Part shown: piece by piece, positions 1 to 5,014 of the stretch
Layout of the letters: each line of letters opens with the position of its first letter
How positions within the stretch are numbered: the first letter of the stretch is position 1
NCBI GenBank assembly: GCA_944323095.1
Contig: CALURE010000078.1
Coordinates: 1 to 7,247, forward strand
Length of the DNA: 7,247 nucleotides
DNA from: Candidatus Gastranaerophilales bacterium
GTDB lineage: Bacteria; Cyanobacteriota; Vampirovibrionia; Gastranaerophilales; Gastranaerophilaceae
Reading direction: 5' to 3'
The notes under the pieces: model-generated
Told to the model about the DNA's origin: nothing
The model's database searches: none
What the model saw: only the letters and a program-made list of their open reading frames with translations
Position numbers and translations under genes: made by a program

Positions 1-31
1 TGATGAAATACGTTATTTTTTATCATATTTA

Positions 32-51
32 CGTTACATTTCGTTACATTT
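32..51. repeat. two tandem copies of a 10-base unit
   Basis: The unit CGTTACATTT occurs twice in direct tandem. The surrounding AT-rich DNA has related pieces (TGTTAAATAACATTTAC). I see no start, stop or RNA gene here. It could be a small direct repeat or part of a dispersed element; the sequence alone does not say. Confidence 0.6.
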
Positions 52-93
52 GATATGTTAAATAACATTTACTTTTTTCATTGCAGGTTGTAA

Positions 94-127
94 TGTGGGA
101 ACGCATACGCTTATCCCACCCTACGAA
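94..127. repeat. palindromic repeat unit 1 of the left-hand nest
   Basis: GTGGGA at 95-100 pairs with TCCCAC at 114-119, giving a short hairpin, followed by CCACCCTACGAA at 116-127. That last 12-mer is the exact reverse complement of TTCGTAGGGTGG at 236-247, so units 1 and 4 are inverted partial copies of one family. GC content is well above the surroundings and there is no credible coding. This looks like a dispersed intergenic repeat, not a gene. Confidence 0.65.
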
Positions 128-139
128 TATAATAAGGAA

Positions 140-181
140 CAATACTCCCTCTCCTGTGGGAGAGGGCTGGGGTGAGTATTG
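140..181. repeat. palindromic repeat unit 2 (CCCTCTCC family)
   Basis: This is a nested hairpin. An outer stem pairs CAATACTC (140-147) with GAGTATTG (174-181). Within it an alternative or inner stem pairs CCCTCTCC (147-154) with GGAGAGGG (159-166) around a TGTG loop. The 11-mer CCCTCTCCTGT at 147-157 recurs exactly at 6333-6343, inside the RlhA-like gene. It is therefore a mobile or dispersed repeat family with both intergenic and intragenic copies in this window. Confidence 0.75.
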
Positions 182-191
182 ATTGCTACCC

Positions 192-224
192 ATCCTCTTA
201 TCCTTCCCTGATAAGGGAAGGATG
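192..224. repeat. palindromic repeat unit 3 (CCTGATAAGG family)
   Basis: TCCTTCCCT (201-209) pairs perfectly with AGGGAAGGA (214-222) around a GATA loop. An equivalent hairpin with GATT as the loop and CCCTCCCT/AGGGAGGG as the stem lies at 4111-4130. The shared design (pyrimidine arm, GATW loop, purine arm) suggests the two belong to one family. Confidence 0.65.
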
Positions 225-235
225 TTTTGCATTAT

Positions 236-274
236 TTCGTAGGGTGGAAACGCAAATCCTTATCACACCCTGCG
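236..274. repeat. palindromic repeat unit 4 (TTCGTAGGGTGG family)
   Basis: CGTAGGGTG (238-246) pairs with CACCCTGCG (266-274) with one G.T wobble, giving a nine-pair stem with a 19-base interior. The first twelve bases (236-247) are the exact inverse of bases 116-127. Units 1 and 4 thus frame units 2 and 3 as an inverted pair. Confidence 0.65.
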
Positions 275-280
275 AGCTTG

Positions 281-309
281 AGATCCCGAAACAAGTTCGG
301 GATGACATT
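281..309. repeat. palindromic repeat unit 5, copy 1 of an exact 29-base repeat
   Basis: ATCCCGAA (283-290) pairs with TTCGGGAT (296-303) around an ACAAG loop. The whole 29-base stretch is identical to 4966-4994, about 4.7 kb away. This is the clearest dispersed repeat in the window. It lies upstream of the promoter at 373-400, so it is unlikely to be part of the following mRNA. Confidence 0.85.
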
Positions 310-372
310 ATGGCTGTTTTTCGAGAATATGTGGTGTAAACTGCGATATAAGTCCCTTTAGCATTAAATATC

Positions 373-407
373 TGGACAAAGATTAAAAAATCAGTATAAT
401 AAATGCT
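373..407 (+). promoter_or_regulatory. sigma-70 type promoter predicted to give a leaderless mRNA
   Basis: TGGACA (373-378) is a five-of-six match to the -35 consensus, and TATAAT (395-400) is a perfect -10 box, with a 16-base spacer. Only seven bases (401-407) separate the -10 box from the ATG at 408, so transcription would be expected to begin at or within a base or two of the A of ATG. There is no room for a Shine-Dalgarno. The -10 context AGTATAAT is the same as that before the genes at 4179 and 6913. Confidence 0.75.
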
Positions 408-1523
408 ATGGCTGATTTGAATTTAGGGCATTTAATTTCAAAATTCGTAAATTATAAGGCGCTTAACATCAACCGGAATACTTCTGCAAACAAACCGGCT
501 CAGGCAGCTTTTTCACCTGTGCCGCAGCAGGCAGCACAGATAAATTCTGCAAACACAATGCCGCCGGTGCAAATTGCAAACATGGCGGGTACTGATCAGT
601 CAATTTATGTAAAAGAAATGATGAATTTGCCCAAAAACTTGAATGAACTTTTATATATTCTTCAAAGAAATATTACACTTGCACAATTTAACCAGCAATT
701 TGCAAGGCAGGTTACAATGCAGCGGAATGCTCTTTCACAGACACAGGCGCAAATTCTTGCTCAATTGCAGGGGCTTTCGCTTTCAGAAGCCCAAAATATA
801 CTTCTCGGCGGCAATAAGGCAGTGTTAAACCAGTTTCAAAATTCAATAAAAAATCTTGCCATATCTTCATCAGGTCTCATAAATCTTTCACAAATCGCCT
901 CAATGATACAGGCAAACGGAAAAGACGCAATTGCAAAATTAATTACAACAATGGCAAATTCCGCAAAACTCGGCATTACAGATTTAACGCAGCTTAAGGA
1001 AACAGCAAAACTTATTAATGCAAGTGTAGCTGCTGCTTCACAGAATGATTCTGCTCAGACTATGAAACTTCTGATGCTTTTATATCTTCCATGGCTTCCG
1101 CTGCAGGAAGGTGTAGGATTTGACCTTGAAATAGAAACAGGTGAAAACTCAGACGGCTCTGACAGCATTCTCATAATAACAATAACAACATTAAATTACG
1201 GAACAGTAACCGCAACACTTATTCTTGAAAGCTCAAATTCCGTTCATGTCAATATTGAATGTGTGAAAGAATTTCCTAAAGACGAACTTGTGATGCGGAT
1301 AGAAGGAGATGAAAAACACTATTCAATGGAATCTGTTGTATCTTTTGAAACCTCATCACAAACAACCGTTAACGAAACGCAGGAAAAACCGCAGGCAAAA
1401 ATTAACATGAGCAATACAAACGAAATTAATCCCTACCTTCTTTTGATGTCGCATACAATAATAAGACATGTTATAGAAATTGACAAAAACACATCAAAAG
1501 GAGTAATATCACATATAGATTAA
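408..1523 (+). CDS. hypothetical protein with Q/N/A-rich body and a beta-rich C-terminal region
   Basis: I do not recognise this 371-residue protein with confidence. Residues about 20-60 are low-complexity (A, Q, N, P, S) and probably disordered. Residues about 70-230 look helical and are rich in Gln, Asn, Ala and Ser, with several amphipathic stretches. Residues about 227-315 change character: a 'LPWLPLQ' segment is followed by alternating hydrophobic strands (ILIITITTLNYGTVTATLIL) and an acidic 'FPKDELVMRIEGDE' stretch. That last region recalls the C-terminal domain of FliK-type hook-length proteins, in which strands run through a 'LG-V-V-L' pattern, but I regard the likeness as weak. There is no signal peptide or membrane segment. 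The start is set by a strong promoter whose -10 box lies seven bases upstream. It is probably co-transcribed with the GloA-like gene, which begins 38 bases after its stop with no terminator between them. Confidence 0.85.
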   Translation: MADLNLGHLISKFVNYKALNINRNTSANKPAQAAFSPVPQQAAQINSANTMPPVQIANMAGTDQSIYVKEMMNLPKNLNELLYILQRNITLAQFNQQFARQVTMQRNALSQTQAQILAQLQGLSLSEAQNILLGGNKAVLNQFQNSIKNLAISSSGLINLSQIASMIQANGKDAIAKLITTMANSAKLGITDLTQLKETAKLINASVAAASQNDSAQTMKLLMLLYLPWLPLQEGVGFDLEIETGENSDGSDSILIITITTLNYGTVTATLILESSNSVHVNIECVKEFPKDELVMRIEGDEKHYSMESVVSFETSSQTTVNETQEKPQAKINMSNTNEINPYLLLMSHTIIRHVIEIDKNTSKGVISHID

Positions 1524-1549
1524 AGTAGACAAACCGGATTGATTAATTT

Positions 1550-1554
1550 GGAGG
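1550..1554 (+). promoter_or_regulatory. ribosome binding site of the GloA-like gene
   Basis: GGAGG lies seven bases before the ATG at 1562 and fixes that start. It shows that the organism uses conventional Shine-Dalgarno initiation, in contrast to the apparently leaderless genes at 408, 4179 and 6832. Confidence 0.85.
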
Positions 1555-1561
1555 TTAAAAA

Positions 1562-1939
1562 ATGAAATTTTTACATGCAATGATAAGGGTTAAGAATATT
1601 GATGAATCAATGAAATTTTATACAGAACTTCTGGATCTTAACAGAACAGGTGAAGTTAAACTTGATGACAGCACATTATATTACCTTAGCGATGAAGACG
1701 GCCAGACACAAATTGAATTGACTTACAATAACGTAACACCTCACGAAGGGTACAAAAACGGAAATGCTTTCGGACATTTTGCTTTTGAATCAAAATCAAT
1801 TGAAGAATTTACGGAAAAAATGAACAAATTTGGTTATAAATATCTTTATGAGCCATATTTTATGCCCGAGATTAACATGTATATTGCATTTTTGAAAGAT
1901 CCGGACGGCAACGAAATAGAGATTATGGCTAAACAATAG
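1562..1939 (+). CDS. gloA: VOC-superfamily enzyme, glyoxalase I (lactoylglutathione lyase)-like
   Basis: At 125 residues this is the usual length of a short bacterial glyoxalase I subunit, with two beta-alpha-beta-beta-beta modules. All four metal ligands of the E. coli enzyme (H5, E56, H74, E122) have counterparts at H5, E52 (in IELTYN), H72 (in GHFAFES) and E120 (in DPDGNEIEI). Arg9 and the N-terminal 'FLHAMIRVKNIDESMKFY' pattern also fit. Glyoxalase I converts the hemithioacetal of methylglyoxal and glutathione to S-lactoylglutathione in the cytosol. The short form, lacking the insertions of the zinc-type enzymes, suggests Ni/Co dependence, which is inference. The thiol cofactor is uncertain because glutathione is absent from many anaerobes; a related VOC lyase or isomerase is the alternative. 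It is the second gene of an apparent operon and is followed directly by a strong terminator. Confidence 0.88.
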   Translation: MKFLHAMIRVKNIDESMKFYTELLDLNRTGEVKLDDSTLYYLSDEDGQTQIELTYNNVTPHEGYKNGNAFGHFAFESKSIEEFTEKMNKFGYKYLYEPYFMPEINMYIAFLKDPDGNEIEIMAKQ

Positions 1940-1944
1940 ATTAA

Positions 1945-1974
1945 AAAAGCTGATTGATAAATCAATCAGCTTTT
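1945..1974. terminator. bidirectional intrinsic terminator between convergent genes
   Basis: A perfect 13-pair stem (AAAAGCTGATTGA at 1945-1957 with TCAATCAGCTTTT at 1962-1974) closes on a TAAA loop. It has a T-run on the plus side and, by symmetry, one on the minus side (AAAAAAG at 1943-1949). It serves the GloA-like gene (plus) and the minus-strand gene ending at 1966. The stop codon and last residues of that minus-strand gene are encoded inside the stem. Confidence 0.92.
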
Positions 1975-2370
1975 ATTTGAAGCTATTAAATTTTGATACA
2001 TTTTATTGTGCGGAGCATTATTGCTAAGCTTTATAATTTTTATAAAAGCATACAAAAGCGGATTTCCTTTTTGATTTGACACATACTGAACTGTTTTTAC
2101 CTTAACGTAATCATCATTTGATGAAGGTATTACAACAAATTTTTTAGGCTCAAATACAGTAAAATTAACAAAAGGATAACCTTTTTCATTTTGTCCCGTG
2201 TCTACATAAATTTTTTTTCTTAAATAAGATGAATCAATATTTTTTCTTGCCTGATTTAATTTCTCAAATTTGCCATGTTCAACAGCAAAATCCGCAATTT
2301 TTTTCAAGTCATCACTTTGAATAAATTTTGCATTAAAATTCGGGGTGTAACATCTTTTTTCAATCTTCAT
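1966..2370 (-). CDS. hypothetical 134-residue protein with N-terminal PNFNAKF motif
   Basis: I do not recognise the function. The protein is basic and rich in Lys, Asn, Phe and Tyr, with no signal peptide or membrane helix. After a short basic start it has 'YTPNFNAKF' (residues about 8-16). A charged helical part follows (about 18-52), then a beta-rich middle with 'KKIYVDTGQNEKGYPFVNFTVFEPKKFVVIP' character (about 52-82) and a C-terminal amphipathic helix (about 95-130). The start is well supported: AGGAG lies six bases upstream (2381-2377) and a perfect TATAAT at 2402-2397 implies a leader of about 20 bases. The gene lies 58 bases after the TPR gene on the same strand, so read-through from it is also possible. 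Its last two codons and stop sit inside the shared terminator hairpin. Confidence 0.85.
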   Translation of the reverse strand: MKIEKRCYTPNFNAKFIQSDDLKKIADFAVEHGKFEKLNQARKNIDSSYLRKKIYVDTGQNEKGYPFVNFTVFEPKKFVVIPSSNDDYVKVKTVQYVSNQKGNPLLYAFIKIIKLSNNAPHNKMYQNLIASNKS

Positions 2371-2375
2371 AAATT

Positions 2376-2402
2376 TCTCCTGTTAATTGCTATAATATTA
2401 TA
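2376..2402 (-). promoter_or_regulatory. -10 box and ribosome binding site of the 134-residue protein gene
   Basis: Read on the minus strand, TATAAT occupies 2402-2397 and AGGAGA occupies 2381-2376. The predicted start of transcription, near 2390, gives a leader of about 20 bases. I see no good -35 hexamer at 16-18 bases upstream, so the promoter is either weak, activator-dependent or supplementary to transcription from the TPR gene upstream. Confidence 0.55.
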
Positions 2403-2428
2403 AACCCGTCAAAAAAATTTTTTGCGTG

Positions 2429-3964
2429 TTAATTCAACAATTCAAGAGCATTTAATTTATCGTTAATTTCATTCATGAAATTTACATCATCTGTCTGGCG
2501 GGCATAAGTCTGTGCTTTTACCAAAAGACTTTTTGCTTTAGAAACATTACTGTGTTCAACCATAATATCAGCTGCTTTCGTGTAATTTTGCGCTGTCTTT
2601 AAAGGAGATTGTGCATCAGCATAATGTTTTACTGCTTTTGAATATGCTTTTAAAGCCTTTTGGGAATCGCCGAATTTTTCATAAGCATTTCCCATACTTG
2701 AGGAGACAAAACCTTTTATTTTAGAATTATCGGTTTGGGCGGCAAGATCATCTGCAACAGAATAATAATCCATTGCTTCATCTTCATACATGTCTGTAAA
2801 GATATTTCCCATTTTTGTGAGAGATGTAGATTGAGCGGCAAGATTTTCCGCCTCACCTGCATAAGATATTGAATTAAAGTAATGATCAAGTGCCGGCTGA
2901 ATTTGATTTACATCATCGTAAATCTGTGCCATTGAATAATGTGCTTTTGTTTTTACATTGTTATCTGTTGTATTTTGCAGAGACTGATTATAACTTGCCA
3001 GTGCCTGCAGGTAATAGTCATGGTCATCATAAATTCTGCCGACTTCATAATAAATCTTTGATTTTGTTTCGTTATCTCCGATTTCATCTGCTCTAAACAA
3101 TGCTTTTTGAAAGGTTTCTATTGCCTTTTGGGGGTTATTTGCATAAGCAAGTTTTTTTGATTGAATAAACAAAGATTTCAATTCCTTATCCTGCGGCACA
3201 AGAGAAACAACTTTTGCGTCCGTTTCAATTTCAGCCTGAACAGGTTCTGTTACCGTATCATGGATGGCATCTTTATTTTCTGTTTTTTCCTCCTGCCGGA
3301 CACTGCCTTCGGGAAATTTTACCAGAAATTGAGGGTTAATATCATCTTCATTGTATTTAAAATCAATCTGCTGTAAAAACAGGGCATCAACCCAGTTTTC
3401 AACGACTTTGGAATCTTTATTGAGGGTCTCTGAAATATAACCGTCAAGAATAGATGAGGCATTTTTCAAATTGGATTTAATTAGCTTTGTGTTGGGGTTA
3501 TCTTTTTTTACCTGAGATTCAATAAGTGAAAGATAGCCGTTTACTTCTTCTTTCAAATCATCAGGGGTGCCGATAGCGGCCGCGGTATTTCTAAAATCTT
3601 TAAGAATTTGTGCAATATTAATAACCGTACTTCTGCCTGAGAGGGTTTTGGAAGGGGTAATTTCCTGAGTTTGACCGGCAGTTTCAAAAGCAGGCTTTTG
3701 ATTTCTTGCCTGTGCCTGACTTTGAATTTGAGAGCGCATCCGGCGCCAGTCAACCTGCTCGCCGTTATTGTTTACCTGTTGATATGCAGGGGTGTAAGAG
3801 GGTTTCTTTTGCTCAACATATTGAAGTCCCTTGCTTCTGGAATTTTCATCAGTCTGTTGTTCACGCTGGGTCAAAGACGTGTTTTTATCTTCGTCCTGCT
3901 TTCTTTTAACAAGACTTCTCCCGTCTTTATTCAAATAAGGCCGTTGAAATATACCGTTTAACAC
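2429..3964 (-). CDS. TPR-repeat protein with long disordered N-terminal region
   Basis: This 511-residue protein has three parts. Residues 1-110 are charged, Gln-rich and low-complexity, hence probably disordered. Residues about 114-200 look helical (from 'VINIAQILKDF' to 'VENWVDALFLQQIDF'). After an acidic linker (about 205-255), residues about 260-510 form a run of roughly six TPR-like helical hairpins of about 40 residues. These show the A-x-x-x-Y/F pattern, for example around 279-291, 319-327, 356-364, 396-404, 436-444 and 475-483. TPR solenoids bind partner proteins, so a scaffold or adaptor role is likely; no enzyme motif, signal peptide or membrane helix is visible. The start is GTG, chosen because GAGG lies nine bases upstream and an in-frame TGA lies eight codons upstream with no other start between. 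No hairpin terminator follows, so transcription may continue into the 134-residue gene. Confidence 0.9.
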   Translation of the reverse strand: MLNGIFQRPYLNKDGRSLVKRKQDEDKNTSLTQREQQTDENSRSKGLQYVEQKKPSYTPAYQQVNNNGEQVDWRRMRSQIQSQAQARNQKPAFETAGQTQEITPSKTLSGRSTVINIAQILKDFRNTAAAIGTPDDLKEEVNGYLSLIESQVKKDNPNTKLIKSNLKNASSILDGYISETLNKDSKVVENWVDALFLQQIDFKYNEDDINPQFLVKFPEGSVRQEEKTENKDAIHDTVTEPVQAEIETDAKVVSLVPQDKELKSLFIQSKKLAYANNPQKAIETFQKALFRADEIGDNETKSKIYYEVGRIYDDHDYYLQALASYNQSLQNTTDNNVKTKAHYSMAQIYDDVNQIQPALDHYFNSISYAGEAENLAAQSTSLTKMGNIFTDMYEDEAMDYYSVADDLAAQTDNSKIKGFVSSSMGNAYEKFGDSQKALKAYSKAVKHYADAQSPLKTAQNYTKAADIMVEHSNVSKAKSLLVKAQTYARQTDDVNFMNEINDKLNALELLN

Positions 3965-3972
3965 AAATTCTA

Positions 3973-3995
3973 CCCTCTGGTATTTTCACTATATA
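3973..3995 (-). promoter_or_regulatory. probable -10 box and ribosome binding site of the TPR gene
   Basis: On the minus strand AGTATATA (-10-like TATATA at 3995-3990) lies upstream of AGAGGG (3978-3973), which is spaced nine bases from the GTG at 3964. The predicted leader is about 20 bases. The -10 box is imperfect, but its AG-TATA context matches the other promoters of the window. Confidence 0.5.
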
Positions 3996-4015
3996 CTAAA
4001 ACCTGCTATCCTGCG

Positions 4016-4031
4016 TCATACTTTCGTATGA
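4016..4031. repeat. short inverted repeat in the divergent spacer
   Basis: TCATAC (4016-4021) pairs with GTATGA (4026-4031) around a four-base loop. It lies about 20-40 bases upstream of the TPR gene's -10 box. It could be a small operator or part of a dispersed repeat. Support is limited because the stem is only six pairs. Confidence 0.35.
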
Positions 4032-4096
4032 AATCTACACATTTTATTTAAGGGTATTTTTGAGAATGTCAACTCCTATGCTTATAATAAAATCTC

Positions 4097-4142
4097 TACC
4101 CTCCCTTACTCCCTCCCTGATTAGGGAGGGAAGGGGTGGGTA
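4097..4142. repeat. palindromic repeat (CCTGATTAGG family) abutting the hydrolase promoter
   Basis: CCCTCCCT (4111-4118) pairs perfectly with AGGGAGGG (4123-4130) around GATT. Flanking TACCC (4097-4101) and GGGTA (4138-4142), with imperfect pairing between, extend the stem. The core resembles the hairpin at 201-222, and its right flank (GGGGTGGGTATT) resembles that of unit 2 (GGGGTGAGTATT). The element ends about 24 bases before the -10 box of the hydrolase gene. Confidence 0.7.
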
Positions 4143-4166
4143 TTATCTAACAAATTAAAATTATAG

Positions 4167-4178
4167 TATAATAAAAAT
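4167..4178 (+). promoter_or_regulatory. -10 box six bases before the hydrolase ATG (predicted leaderless)
   Basis: A perfect TATAAT at 4167-4172 in the context TAGTATAATAAA is separated from the ATG at 4179 by only six bases, and no Shine-Dalgarno is present. A -35 box is weak: TTATCT at 4143-4148 with an 18-base spacer is the best I can see, at the edge of the upstream repeat. The mRNA is predicted to start at or beside the start codon. Confidence 0.6.
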
Positions 4179-4922
4179 ATGGAAAAGATTTTTTTAAAGA
4201 CATCGGACGGAATAAAACTTGCGCTAAATCATTACAAAACTAATCACAAGGAAGTTGTAATTATTGTACACGGCTGGTTTATGACAAAAGACAGCAGGGC
4301 TTTTTCAAATCTTGCTGCTGACTTTTCAAAATATTATGATGTAATATCTTTTGATTGTAGAGGGCACGGAAAAAGTTCAGGATTTTACACGTTCACAAAT
4401 AAAGAGCCAATTGATTTAAAGGCTGTTGTTGATTATGCAAAAAAACAATATGAAACAATTTATCTTGCAGGATTTTCACTCGGCGGTGCGCTTGTATTAA
4501 TTCACGGTGCGCTTTATAACGATATTGATAAAATTATTGCAGTTTCAGCGCCCGCTGATTTTGACAAAATCGAAAACCAGATGTGGAAAAAAGAAGCCTG
4601 GCTTCCGACTTTAAAAAAATGTGAACCAAAACGCTGGTGTTCTGTACGTCCGTCATTTATCTATCTGATGATGCATCCTAAAATTAAACCGGTTGATATT
4701 ATAAAATATGTAAAAGCGCCTACACTTTTTATTGCAGGGAAAAAAGATCCGACAGTACACCCGTGGCATACAGAAAAACTTTATAAAGAAGCAGTCTGTG
4801 AAAAACGATTTGAACTGTTTGACAGCATTCATGCCGAAGATTTATACCTTGATGAACCTGAAAAATTTGTGAATATCTGCGTTAACTGGCTGGCTAAAAC
4901 AAAAACTACTGCAAACAATTAG
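4179..4922 (+). CDS. alpha/beta hydrolase (serine hydrolase)
   Basis: The 247-residue protein is a complete single-domain alpha/beta hydrolase. The oxyanion-hole strand is 'VIIVHGWF' (H31-G32), followed by 'SFDCRGHGKSSG' (about 57-68). The nucleophile elbow is G-F-S-L-G-G with Ser100. The acid is probably Asp190 in 'IAGKKDPTVHP' and the base His218 in 'SIHAEDLYLDEP', so the triad is intact in the usual order. A short lid region (about 125-165) lies between strands 6 and 7. There is no signal peptide, so it should be cytosolic. The family includes carboxylesterases, lysophospholipase-like and acyl-transfer enzymes; the substrate cannot be read from sequence. The start is the first ATG after a -10 box at very short distance. 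It is a single-gene unit converging on the RlhA-like gene. Confidence 0.92.
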   Translation: MEKIFLKTSDGIKLALNHYKTNHKEVVIIVHGWFMTKDSRAFSNLAADFSKYYDVISFDCRGHGKSSGFYTFTNKEPIDLKAVVDYAKKQYETIYLAGFSLGGALVLIHGALYNDIDKIIAVSAPADFDKIENQMWKKEAWLPTLKKCEPKRWCSVRPSFIYLMMHPKIKPVDIIKYVKAPTLFIAGKKDPTVHPWHTEKLYKEAVCEKRFELFDSIHAEDLYLDEPEKFVNICVNWLAKTKTTANN

Positions 4923-4934
4923 CCTTCTGATTTT

Positions 4935-4991
4935 GTCATGCTGAATTTATTTCAGCATTTCTATTAGATCCCGAAACAAGTTCGGGATGAC
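4935..4991. repeat. compound two-hairpin repeat with GTCAT/ATGAC ends, containing copy 2 of the 29-base repeat
   Basis: The element begins with GTCAT (4935-4939) and ends with its complement ATGAC (4987-4991). Inside are two hairpins: TGCTGAA/TTCAGCA (4939-4945 with 4951-4957) and ATCCCGAA/TTCGGGAT (4968-4975 with 4981-4988). The 29 bases 4966-4994 are identical to 281-309, so the second hairpin also occurs alone. The element lies in the 92-base gap between convergent genes, where the hairpins could help to end both transcripts, although neither has a strong T-tract. Confidence 0.8.
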
Positions 4992-5014
4992 ATTGATAAA
5001 CAAAAATCAGGAGG

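Noticed and set aside
44..232. A 62-residue minus-strand reading frame
   Set aside because: It is read across palindromic repeat units (its SPQPSPTGEG peptide is the translation of the CCCTCTCC repeat). It has no promoter or ribosome binding site and no protein-like composition.
94..309. Left-hand repeats as a CRISPR array or a structured RNA gene
   Set aside because: The repeats are neither identical nor regularly spaced, there are no unique spacers of constant length, and no cas gene is present. The hairpins are independent, with no overall RNA architecture that I recognise.
2411..2423. A7T6 run downstream of the TPR gene as a terminator
   Set aside because: It is a pure A/T palindrome with no GC-containing stem, so it would not form a stable terminator hairpin.
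3576..3583. GCGGCCGC (a NotI site) in AT-rich DNA, possible cloning scar
   Set aside because: It lies within a continuous, well-formed coding frame (Ala-rich NTAAAIG) with no break or vector-like flank.
2890..3961. Several plus-strand and one minus-strand short frames within the TPR gene
   Set aside because: They are shadows of the TPR coding sequence, which has clear repeat structure. None has its own initiation signals.
5009..5014. AGGAGG on the plus strand just before the RlhA-like stop
   Set aside because: No start codon follows at a useful distance and no plus-strand gene begins here; chance match.
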